This document shows positions 16,897 through 24,330 of a stretch of DNA of 64,000 nt, one piece after another. The DNA lies in contig JADJKO010000011.1 in NCBI GenBank assembly GCA_016705955.1, positions 62,001 to 126,000 of the forward strand, in the 5' to 3' direction. The first letter of the stretch is position 1. The number at the start of each line of letters is the position of its first letter. Below the pieces are notes generated by a model. The model saw only the letters and a program-made list of their open reading frames with translations, did not search any database and was not told where the DNA came from. The stretch is from Flavobacteriales bacterium. Lineage in GTDB: Bacteria; Bacteroidota; Bacteroidia; Flavobacteriales_F; PHOS-HE28. The position numbers and the translations under genes were made by a program.

Positions 16897-18819
16897 TCAG
16901 GCGTGACCCAGCGATCGGAATCCTTTGACCAGCAAGACCACATCGTTCCATGCGCTGTAGTCCTTGGCGTACGCCGCATTGGCACGAACGGCCCACGCAT
17001 CGCGAACGTTCTCCATACTCAAGAGCGGATCGATGATCCCGGGCTTGATCCCTGGAAGTTTCAACGCACGCTCCGGACCCTGGTGGTAGCCCACCCAACT
17101 CTTCCTCCCGCGCAGTACATCCCATGCGTTCCGGATGAAACCGCTGCGGCCGTTTACGAACCAGACGGTGATGGGTATGGCCAGCAGTAATACGGATGCG
17201 GTAGTGACATCCATCAGCCGTTTCGTACGTCGACCGGCGGCGCTGTTCACCGAATGCAATTCCATGATGTCCAGGTCCTGTATGCTCTCGATGCTGTTCG
17301 GGCCGATGATGAACTCCCTGCCCGGCTGGGCGATCTTGAACATCACTTCCGTGTTGCGCAGTTGCTCGATGAGTTCGATGATGCGTCCCCATGCAAGATC
17401 CTTCGCGCAGAAGACCACCTCATCGATGTCGTGCTTGCGGATCTTCTTGCGGATCAGTTCCACTGCACCAGCGGATCCGGCGTCCGTGGTGCTCATCTGT
17501 TTCTGGCGCCCCAGGCCGAAGTGCGTTTGCCAAAGCAAGGCGAGCGCGTGTTTGTTCTCCTCGGAACTTCCGATGGACAGCACGCGCTTGCGGTCGAGCA
17601 TGCGCAGGCTGAAGGACCGCACGCGCAATAAGTGAAGCAGTACGCGGGTTGCCGAATAGCAGGCCGTCGCGCAGACGATGACCTCGGCCATCCATACATA
17701 GGTGTCCATCGGCTCACCTGTGAACACGTTGATCACCCCGGCGACGACGGCCAGCACCCCCATGGCGCGCAACACGTTGATGAGCCGGACAGGTAGATCG
17801 TATCCACCGAACAAGGCCAGGAAGGATTGCGCGATGGCACAGGCCCAGAGGAAGAATACCGTCAAGCCCTTGTTGGTGATGGTGAAGCTGTCGTTCCTTG
17901 AGATCACGACCAGATAGGCCAACGACATCGTCAGCAGAAGATCCAACATTGGAAGCAATGCACGCCGGATGAACCGCATGACGATCGCACCCGCTGCGCT
18001 GAGGTAGATGCTGCCATTGATCAGCAGGCTCAACAAATTGGTTCGCCGTTGTGTGAAGTGCTTCTGGGCGAAAATGGCCATGGCATTGTAGAACACGAAC
18101 ACGTAGTTCACGCTGCTCTTCTTGGTGCTCTCGCCCTTGTAGTGGATGATCCGTGCACCCGGGAAGTACCAGTTCTCGTAGCCGCCGATGGTGATCCGGT
18201 AACTGAGGTCGATGTCCTCGCCGTACATGAAGAAGCTCTCATCGAGCAGGCCCACTTCATCCAGTGTTTTCTTCCGCAGGAACATGCACGCTCCGGAGAG
18301 GATCTCGATCGGCGCAGCGGTGTTCTCGGCCATGTGACCGAGGTGGTAACGCCCGAACTTCCGGCTGTGTGGGAACAACCGTGTAAGACCGATGATCTTG
18401 TAAAAGGCCACGGCCGGTGTCGGCAATCCACGTTTGCTTTCCGGCAGGAAATGGCCGGTGCCGTCGATCATCTTCACACCCAGACCTCCGGCCTTGGGTT
18501 GCGAGTCCATGAAGCCGATCACCTTGCGGAACACGTCCTCGCCGACCACGGTGTCAGGGTTCAGCAGCACCACATACTCCGCATCGCTGGCCTTGATCGC
18601 TTGGTTGTTCGCGCGGCTGAAACCGACGTTCTCCTTGTTGGCGATCAAACGCACCTTCGGGAACTTTTCCCGCACCATCTCCACGCTGCCGTCCGTGCTC
18701 AGGTTGTCCACTACGAACACATCGCCCTCGATCCCCTCCAATGCCGTGAACACCGTCCGGAGGCACTGCTCCAAGTACGCGCGCACATTGTAGTTGACGA
18801 TGATGACGGAGAGTTTCAT
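16897..18819 (-). CDS. GT2 glycosyltransferase fused to membrane part and degenerate sugar-transferase domain
   Basis: 640 residues. Residues 1-~260 are a family-2 glycosyltransferase of the WbbL (rhamnosyltransferase) type: LSVIIVNYNVRAYLEQC, VVDNLSTDGSVEM, NKENVGFSRANNQAI, LLNPDTVV, GACMFLRKKTLDEVGLLDE, FFMYGEDIDLSYRI. Residues ~270-400 hold about five membrane segments; ~410-520 is a Rossmann-like domain (VLSIGSSEENKHAL). The last ~111 residues look like the polyprenyl-phosphate sugar phosphotransferase family (RRTKRLMDVTTAS, then a membrane helix, KSWVGYH, LPGIKPGI, YSAWNDVVLLVKG) but lack the catalytic middle, including the Asp-Glu pair before LPQL and the FRQxRxG..KFRTM stretch. I infer an active glycosyltransferase for cell-surface glycan with an inactive membrane anchor. 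Confidence 0.82.
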   Translation of the reverse strand: MKLSVIIVNYNVRAYLEQCLRTVFTALEGIEGDVFVVDNLSTDGSVEMVREKFPKVRLIANKENVGFSRANNQAIKASDAEYVVLLNPDTVVGEDVFRKVIGFMDSQPKAGGLGVKMIDGTGHFLPESKRGLPTPAVAFYKIIGLTRLFPHSRKFGRYHLGHMAENTAAPIEILSGACMFLRKKTLDEVGLLDESFFMYGEDIDLSYRITIGGYENWYFPGARIIHYKGESTKKSSVNYVFVFYNAMAIFAQKHFTQRRTNLLSLLINGSIYLSAAGAIVMRFIRRALLPMLDLLLTMSLAYLVVISRNDSFTITNKGLTVFFLWACAIAQSFLALFGGYDLPVRLINVLRAMGVLAVVAGVINVFTGEPMDTYVWMAEVIVCATACYSATRVLLHLLRVRSFSLRMLDRKRVLSIGSSEENKHALALLWQTHFGLGRQKQMSTTDAGSAGAVELIRKKIRKHDIDEVVFCAKDLAWGRIIELIEQLRNTEVMFKIAQPGREFIIGPNSIESIQDLDIMELHSVNSAAGRRTKRLMDVTTASVLLLAIPITVWFVNGRSGFIRNAWDVLRGRKSWVGYHQGPERALKLPGIKPGIIDPLLSMENVRDAWAVRANAAYAKDYSAWNDVVLLVKGFRSLGHA

Positions 18820-18946
18820 GTGGCCATGTGTCCATTTGGATCCCGCGCAATGCTAACGCGCCATGTGGTCATGCGAAAAGACGCTCCGTTGCGCCAGGGC
18901 ATTCCATGGTCACATGGCCACATGGTCGAATGGACACATGCCTCCT
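18820..18946. repeat. Spacer with CCACATGG-type inverted repeats
   Basis: Between the glycosyltransferase and recR. ATGTGGCCATGTG at about 18819-18831 is the perfect inverse of CACATGGCCACAT at about 18915-18927, and several further CCATGTGG/CCACATGG/GGACACATG words lie between and after them. A large stem-loop or palindromic repeat cluster; no gene or T tract recognised. Confidence 0.55.
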
Positions 18947-19564
18947 TCATCGCTTCACGCTTTGCTCATACGGCTTGCGGTCCGCGATGCTGCGGCCCAA
19001 CGTGAGTTCATCCGCTTGGTCCAGATCGGCACCCACACTGATGCCGCGCGCGATCGTGGTGACCATCACACCAGCCTCGGCCAATCTTCGGTTCAAATAG
19101 AAGCCGGTGGTGTCTCCTTCCAAGGTCCCGCCCAGCGCGAGCACGACCTCCCGCACGCCGCCTTGGCGTATGCGCTCCTGCAACTCGTTGGTGTGCAGGT
19201 CATCCGGCCCGATGCCGTCCATGGGATTGATCACGCCACCCAGAACGTGGTACACGCCGCGGAATTGTCGGGTATTCTCGATCGCGATCACATCGCGGAT
19301 GTCCTCCACCACGCAGATCAGGCCAGAGTCGCGGTTCGGGTCGCGGCAGATCGCGCACTTGGGTTCATCGCTGATGTTGCAGCACACCTCGCAATAGCGC
19401 ACCTCTTCGCGCATACGCTTGATCGCCTCGCTGAAGCGCGATACCTCGTGTGGTTCGCGGCGTAGGAGATCAAGCGCGAGCCGCATGGCCGTGCGCCTAC
19501 CGATCCCCGGCAACGAGGCGAGTTGATCAACGGCATTCTCCAGAAGAGAGGAAGAAAGGGACAT
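18947..19564 (-). CDS. recR: Recombination mediator protein RecR
   Basis: 205 residues, normal length. N-terminal helix-hairpin-helix (LASLPGIGRRTAMRLAL), C4 zinc finger with Cys58, Cys61 (or 62), Cys70 and Cys73 (CEVCCNISDEPKCAICRD), then a Toprim domain (ICVVEDIRDVIAIE, YHVLGGVINPMDGIGPDDL, LALGGTLEGDTTGFYL). With RecO it loads RecA onto SSB-coated gaps in the RecF pathway. A TTCCTTTG box lies four bases upstream of its ATG. It is followed downstream by the inverted-repeat spacer and the glycosyltransferase. Confidence 0.96.
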   Translation of the reverse strand: MSLSSSLLENAVDQLASLPGIGRRTAMRLALDLLRREPHEVSRFSEAIKRMREEVRYCEVCCNISDEPKCAICRDPNRDSGLICVVEDIRDVIAIENTRQFRGVYHVLGGVINPMDGIGPDDLHTNELQERIRQGGVREVVLALGGTLEGDTTGFYLNRRLAEAGVMVTTIARGISVGADLDQADELTLGRSIADRKPYEQSVKR

Positions 19565-19568
19565 GCGG

Positions 19569-19576
19569 CAAAGGAA
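19569..19576 (-). promoter_or_regulatory. Candidate -7 box of recR
   Basis: Minus strand TTCCTTTG, 7 of 8 to TAnnTTTG, followed by CCGC and the recR ATG. Same close spacing as at kdsA and the methyltransferase gene. Confidence 0.35.
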
Positions 19577-19629
19577 TGGCTTGGACCGATGGGAAAGGTG
19601 AACGAGCTACTTGCTTGGCGATATCGCGA

Positions 19630-20454
19630 TCACCGCACCCGCCGCGCCACGAGCAAACAACTACTGCCGAAGGGGATCCTTCCGCCCTTCTTCACACGGC
19701 CGAGCTCGGCGCCCCACACGCGGTTCATCAGCGAATCCATCAACCCCTTTTTCGGCGCATGCTCCTGCACGTGCTTGTCCGGGTCGTTGGATCCCTTGTT
19801 CATTCCAAGGCGGCTTGGGATGGACCGGAACAAGAGGATGGGAAGGGTGAGGATGGAGAAGAAATAGCTTCCGTAGAGCACCTCGAATCCGACTTCCTTC
19901 AATTTGCCCGTCAGGCCTCGCACCGTGTGCCGTCGGAAATGGCCAGCATCCACATCCTCATTGGACCACAGGAAATTGTACGCCGGTACGGTGATGAAGA
20001 CAGTGCCACCGACCTCGAGCATTTCATACGCACTGCGCAGGAAGGATACGTCGTCCTCGATGTGTTCCACCACATCGAAGAGGCCCATGGCCGGAACCGT
20101 TCCTTGTCCCAGCCCAGCGTTCTCCAGAGTGGTACAGACCACGCGCTTCAATCCACGCTTACGCGCATTCACGCATCCCTGAAGGCCGGGCTCGATGAGC
20201 GTAGTGCGGATCCCGTTCTCCTGAAGGCTGTGGGACACGTAGCCATTGCCACCACCCACATCGAAGAAATGCGCATGGGGTGCGAACCGCTGCACAACGC
20301 TCAGGATGCACGCGTTGCGGTGCTTGAACCAGAAGCTGTTCTCCTCGATCCGGAAATAGAGTTCATTGCCCGCTTCCGGATAACTCACCGGTGCCTCCGT
20401 AGCAGCGAAGAGGATCCCGTCGCGTTCGATCAATCCGCTGGTGAGTTCAGACAT
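19630..20454 (-). CDS. Class I SAM-dependent methyltransferase
   Basis: 274 residues. Rossmann motif I FFDVGGGNGYVSHSL, followed by an acidic LIEPG at the end of strand 2, FDVVEHIEDD at motif II/strand 4 and GGTVFITVPAYNFLWS (motif III). The FDVVEHIEDD...VPAYNFLWSNED signature is typical of methyltransferases found in surface-glycan and lipid gene sets. The C-terminal region has a hydrophobic stretch (YFFSILTLPILLF) that may bind the membrane. The substrate cannot be read from sequence. It lies 65 bases upstream of recR and 62 bases downstream of a membrane-protein gene, all minus strand. Confidence 0.88.
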   Translation of the reverse strand: MSELTSGLIERDGILFAATEAPVSYPEAGNELYFRIEENSFWFKHRNACILSVVQRFAPHAHFFDVGGGNGYVSHSLQENGIRTTLIEPGLQGCVNARKRGLKRVVCTTLENAGLGQGTVPAMGLFDVVEHIEDDVSFLRSAYEMLEVGGTVFITVPAYNFLWSNEDVDAGHFRRHTVRGLTGKLKEVGFEVLYGSYFFSILTLPILLFRSIPSRLGMNKGSNDPDKHVQEHAPKKGLMDSLMNRVWGAELGRVKKGGRIPFGSSCLLVARRVR

Positions 20455-20458
20455 GCTG

Positions 20459-20466
20459 CAAATGAA
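20459..20466 (-). promoter_or_regulatory. Candidate -7 box of the methyltransferase gene
   Basis: Minus strand TTCATTTG, 7 of 8 to TAnnTTTG, followed by CAGC and the ATG at 20454. No -33 element assigned. Confidence 0.35.
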
Positions 20467-20516
20467 GGGACAAAGTCAGCGTCCTATTGATATCCTTCTC
20501 AAGCCCGATCACGACC

Positions 20517-21083
20517 TCAGCGTCGGCGCCCCCGAGGTTCGCGGCGGCCGTGGCTATGTATTGACTTTCGGAACGCCGTATCGATAAGATCCTTCAATCC
20601 ACTAGCCGCAGAACGCATCATCCAGATAGGGATACTGAAGAGAGCGAGTACGATGAGCAGGGCAGCGGGTAGGATCACGATCGCTTCCGTGGTTGATAGA
20701 GTTGGATCAGAGGCGACCAGAACGACGACCAGCACACAGAAATTGATGGCCAGAAAAATGAGAACGAAATGCAGCCAATTCCCGGATCGGATCCTGCACT
20801 CGATAAGCGTCCCGGAGCGTTCTGGCGTGAACAGTCCATAGGCCACCGGCCGGGATCTGTTCGAGTCCAATTTGTAAGATCGTTCTCGTAAGCGGAATCC
20901 CGTCGCGTCGACCTTGCCGACCAGATCCTTGCCGTGAGCATTCCTTCCTTCACTCCATGACACGCTGTCCGGGTCACCCACTTCAACCCAGTTCGACAAC
21001 CTGCCGGCGAGAACCTCGGGAGGCAATGGAACAACCACGCTCCAATTGATCGTGAGCTTGATGTGTTCGAGGAATGTAGGCAC
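20517..21083 (-). CDS. Hypothetical membrane protein, two membrane segments
   Basis: 188 residues, no family recognised. A soluble N-terminal ~100 residues with beta-rich character (WSVVVPLPPEVLAGRLSNW, GTLIECRIRSGN) is followed by two hydrophobic helices at ~103-125 (LHFVLIFLAINFCVLVVVLVA) and ~133-155 (AIVILPAALLIVLALFSI), then a short basic tail (HSHGRREPRGRRR). The N-terminal domain with two adjoining helices resembles small PH-like membrane proteins of Bacteroidota. A TAACTTTC box is 10 to 20 bases upstream on the minus strand. Divergent from the symporter gene. Confidence 0.6.
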   Translation of the reverse strand: MPTFLEHIKLTINWSVVVPLPPEVLAGRLSNWVEVGDPDSVSWSEGRNAHGKDLVGKVDATGFRLRERSYKLDSNRSRPVAYGLFTPERSGTLIECRIRSGNWLHFVLIFLAINFCVLVVVLVASDPTLSTTEAIVILPAALLIVLALFSIPIWMMRSAASGLKDLIDTAFRKSIHSHGRREPRGRRR

Positions 21084-21200
21084 TGCGGAAAGTTAGAGGT
21101 CGGCTCGTATCCACCCGACTCCTGACAACTGACAATCCCCAACGAACAACTCTTCCGTTCTCAACGCCCGGCTACGAGTTCCGCCACCTTCCTTCGCACC
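21084..21200. other. Divergent promoter region with TGACAACTGACAAT repeat
   Basis: Spacer between two divergent genes. It contains CTGACAACTGACAATCCCC, the tandem GACAACT-type low-complexity sequence often seen between Bacteroidota genes. CCTTCGCACC directly before the symporter ATG is identical to the sequence before the ATG at 1067. Confidence 0.35.
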
Positions 21201-22679
21201 ATGTCGCCCGTCCTGCTTCTCTCCATCGTCTTCGGGTACTTCCTGTTGTTGTTGGGCATTGCGTGGTACACGAGTCGAGGTGCGGGTGAGCACGCGTTCT
21301 ACAGCGGCGAGCGCAAGAGCTTGTGGTATGTGGTGGCCTTCGGGATGATCGGGACTTCGCTAAGCGGCGTTACGTTCATCAGTGTACCCGGTATGGTGCA
21401 GGCGAAGGGTTGGACCTATCTGCAATTGGTCATCGGTTTCGCGATCGGGTATTGGATCGTGGCGGGTGTGCTGCTGCCGCTCTACTACCGCTTGCAACTC
21501 ACGAGTATCTACGGATACCTGCGAGAGCGCTTCGGCATGACCAGCTACCGCACCGGTGCGGCCTTCTTCATCCTGAGCCGACTCGCCGGTGCGACGATCC
21601 GGATCTACGTGGTGCTGAATGTGATCCAGCTTTTCGTGCTCGATGCCATGGGCGTCCCGTTCGAACTCACAGCGTTCGTGGTGTTGCTCATGATCGTGTT
21701 GTACACGTTGAAAGGCGGCGTGAAGACCATCGTGTGGACGGACACCTTGCAAACACTCTTCATGCTCGGAGCGTTGATCGGCACGATCGTCTTCATCACC
21801 AATGCTGCGGAGATGGTGGAGTGGAGGTCGTTCCTATCAACAAGCGGAATGACCGGTGTCATCAACACCGACTGGCGTAGCGATGGTTTCTTCCTCAAGC
21901 AGATCCTCGCGGGGATCTTCATCACCATTGCGATGACCGGATTGGATCAGGAGATGATGCAGAAGAACCTCAGCGTCGCGACCGTCGGCGATGCGAAGAA
22001 GAACATGCGCGTCTTCAGTGTCGTGTTGCTGGGTGTCAATGTGCTCTTCCTCTTGCTTGGTGCGCTGCTCTACCTGTTCATCTACTCAGGCCGTTTCGGT
22101 GCGGCCTTGCCGATGCGACCAGACGATGTGTTCCCCACGATGGCGCTGAATTATTTCCCCACTTGGTTGGGCCTGCTCTTCATCATCGGTCTCATCAGCG
22201 CACTCTTCCCCAGTGCGGATGGCGCACTAACCGCGCTCACCGCCAGTACCTGCATCGATCTGATCGGGATCCGTGATCGCGGTTGGGACGAAGCGCGGCA
22301 GAAGCAAGTTCGCCAGCGCGTACACCTCGGCATGGCGGTGCTCTTTCTGGCGTTCGTGCTCTATTTCCACTGGCTCGCCACACCCACGGTGATCAAGACG
22401 CTGTTCGATGTCGCTGGCTTCACCTACGGTCCGCTTCTCGGACTCTTCGCGTACGGGCTCTTCTTCAAAGGGAAGCCCACGGAGCGTTGGGTGCCTGTGA
22501 TCTGCATCGCCGCGCCGATCTTCACCTACTTCATCCGGATGTACTCGAAGGAATTGCTGTTCGGCTACCAAATGGGATTTGAAGTGCTGCTGGTGGTGGC
22601 AGCGATCACGATGGTAGGGTTGGCGGTCCTTGGGTCTGAACCGGGTGATAGGAAAGAAGTCGGTCCAAGCCCACGTTGA
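21201..22679 (+). CDS. Sodium:solute symporter (SSS family)
   Basis: 492 residues with about 13 hydrophobic helices. Typical SSS features: first helix after an outside N-terminus (VLLLSIVFGYFLLLLGIAWYT), GEHAFYSGERKSLWYVVAFGMIGTSLSGVTFISVPG (the Ser/Thr-rich sodium-site region), YGYLRERFGM, and in helix 8 region LISALFPSADGALTALTAS. It imports a solute together with Na+ across the inner membrane; the substrate is not predictable from motifs. Followed 95 bases later by the aldehyde dehydrogenase gene on the same strand. Confidence 0.92.
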   Translation: MSPVLLLSIVFGYFLLLLGIAWYTSRGAGEHAFYSGERKSLWYVVAFGMIGTSLSGVTFISVPGMVQAKGWTYLQLVIGFAIGYWIVAGVLLPLYYRLQLTSIYGYLRERFGMTSYRTGAAFFILSRLAGATIRIYVVLNVIQLFVLDAMGVPFELTAFVVLLMIVLYTLKGGVKTIVWTDTLQTLFMLGALIGTIVFITNAAEMVEWRSFLSTSGMTGVINTDWRSDGFFLKQILAGIFITIAMTGLDQEMMQKNLSVATVGDAKKNMRVFSVVLLGVNVLFLLLGALLYLFIYSGRFGAALPMRPDDVFPTMALNYFPTWLGLLFIIGLISALFPSADGALTALTASTCIDLIGIRDRGWDEARQKQVRQRVHLGMAVLFLAFVLYFHWLATPTVIKTLFDVAGFTYGPLLGLFAYGLFFKGKPTERWVPVICIAAPIFTYFIRMYSKELLFGYQMGFEVLLVVAAITMVGLAVLGSEPGDRKEVGPSPR

Positions 22680-22774
22680 CTTTCCGCCTTCCCGCTTCTG
22701 AACGGACTGGTTCCCCAACTTCAGGATCCGTATCATTGTAGGACAGGTCCGTGCCTGCTCAAAACCCCACAACA

Positions 22775-24295
22775 ATGCCGACCCTCACCGCACCCGCAGA
22801 TGCCAAGGTTCAATTGACCGAAGCGAACAAGGCGTTCATCAAACGCGCCAACAAGTTGCTGATCGATGGGCAATGGGTCCCATCGGCAAGCGGCAAGACC
22901 TTTCCCACATACAATCCTGCGACCGGCGAGGTGATCACGCGCTGCGCCGAGGGGGACAAGGAGGACATCAACCGTGCGGTCGCCGCCGCCCGGCAGGCCT
23001 TTGAAAAAGGCCCGTGGAAGGACCTCACCGCCAGCGAACGTGGACGGATCGTGTGGAAGATCGGGGACCTGATGCTGGAGCATGCCGATGAACTGGCCGA
23101 ACTGGAAGCCTACGACAATGGCAAGACCCGTGGCGTTGCGCGCTATGTGGATGTGCCACTCTCCGCCGACGCCTTCCACTATATGGCAGGCTGGGCCACC
23201 AAGATCTGCGGACAGACTTTTCCGATCTCCGTGCCCTACATGCCTGGATCGAAGTTCCATGCCATGAGCCTGCGCGAGCCGGTAGGTGTAGTAGGTCAGA
23301 TCATCCCTTGGAACTTCCCGCTGCTGATGGCCGCGTGGAAGTTGGCCCCGGCCCTGGCCGCAGGTTGCACCGTGGTGTTGAAGCCTGCCGAACAAACACC
23401 GCTCACCGCGTTGCGCCTCGGCGAACTGATGATCGAAGCAGGTGTTCCTCCCGGCGTGGTGAACATCGTGACGGGCTATGGCGAAACCGCCGGGGCCTCG
23501 CTCGCCGCGCATGACGACGTGGACAAGGTGGCCTTCACGGGAAGCACCGAAGTGGGCAAGCTCATCGTGCAGGCCGCTGCGGGCAACTTGAAGAAGGTGA
23601 GCCTCGAGCTCGGCGGGAAATCGCCCAACGTGATCTTCAAGGACACAGCCGATCTGGAGACCGCGATCAACGGTGCGGCGAACGCAGTCTTCTTCAACCA
23701 TGGCCAGTGCTGCGTAGCCGGCACACGCCTCTTCGCGGAGAAGGCCGTGTTCGATCAGGTGGTGGACGGGATCGCGTCGCGAGCGAAAAAGATCAAGCTC
23801 GGTTTCGGGCTGGACGAGGACACGCAGATGGGACCACTGGTCTCCGAAGAGCAACTGGCCCGCGTGACGGGTTACCTCGAAGCGGGAAAGCGCGATGGCG
23901 CGGAGTTCGTCACCGGCGGTGTGCGCCATGGCGACCGCGGCTATTTCGTGGAACCCACGATCATCACCAACACCAAGCCGCACATGAGCGTGGTGCAGGA
24001 GGAGATCTTCGGACCGGTGCTCGTCGCGGAACCCTTCAGCGACGAAGAGGACCTGATCCGCAGGGCGAATGACACCACGTACGGCCTGGCCGCTGCGGTC
24101 TGGACGAAGGATACCGCGCGTGCGCACCGCATTGCGAAGGCCTACCGTGCAGGCACCGTATGGGTGAACTGCTACAACGTCTTCGACTCCGCGCTGCCTT
24201 TCGGCGGGTACAAACAAAGCGGCTGGGGACGCGAGATGAGCGGCGAGGCGCTTGCGCTTTACACCGAATCGAAAGCGGTGATCGTGGCTCTTTGA
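22775..24295 (+). CDS. NAD(P)-dependent aldehyde dehydrogenase
   Basis: 506 residues from the ATG at 22775 (an in-frame GTG at 22751 is less likely). Oxidises aldehydes to acids with NAD(P)+. Motifs: IIPWNFPLLMAAWK (cofactor/oxyanion Asn), KPAEQTPL, FTGSTEVG, catalytic base Glu in LELGGKSP and nucleophile Cys313 in HGQCCVAG, EEIFGPV and LPFGGYKQSGWGRE. All residues intact and length normal for betaine/retinal-type ALDH. The substrate is not determined. TATCATTG about 40 bases upstream is a possible -7 box. Confidence 0.93.
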   Translation: MPTLTAPADAKVQLTEANKAFIKRANKLLIDGQWVPSASGKTFPTYNPATGEVITRCAEGDKEDINRAVAAARQAFEKGPWKDLTASERGRIVWKIGDLMLEHADELAELEAYDNGKTRGVARYVDVPLSADAFHYMAGWATKICGQTFPISVPYMPGSKFHAMSLREPVGVVGQIIPWNFPLLMAAWKLAPALAAGCTVVLKPAEQTPLTALRLGELMIEAGVPPGVVNIVTGYGETAGASLAAHDDVDKVAFTGSTEVGKLIVQAAAGNLKKVSLELGGKSPNVIFKDTADLETAINGAANAVFFNHGQCCVAGTRLFAEKAVFDQVVDGIASRAKKIKLGFGLDEDTQMGPLVSEEQLARVTGYLEAGKRDGAEFVTGGVRHGDRGYFVEPTIITNTKPHMSVVQEEIFGPVLVAEPFSDEEDLIRRANDTTYGLAAAVWTKDTARAHRIAKAYRAGTVWVNCYNVFDSALPFGGYKQSGWGREMSGEALALYTESKAVIVAL

Positions 24296-24330
24296 GCAAC
24301 ACGCGGCCACCAGGACGCGGTACCGACCAC

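Noticed and set aside
16897..18819. Active initiating phosphoglycosyl transferase
   Set aside because: The catalytic segment is absent although flanking motifs remain, so an active assignment is not supported.
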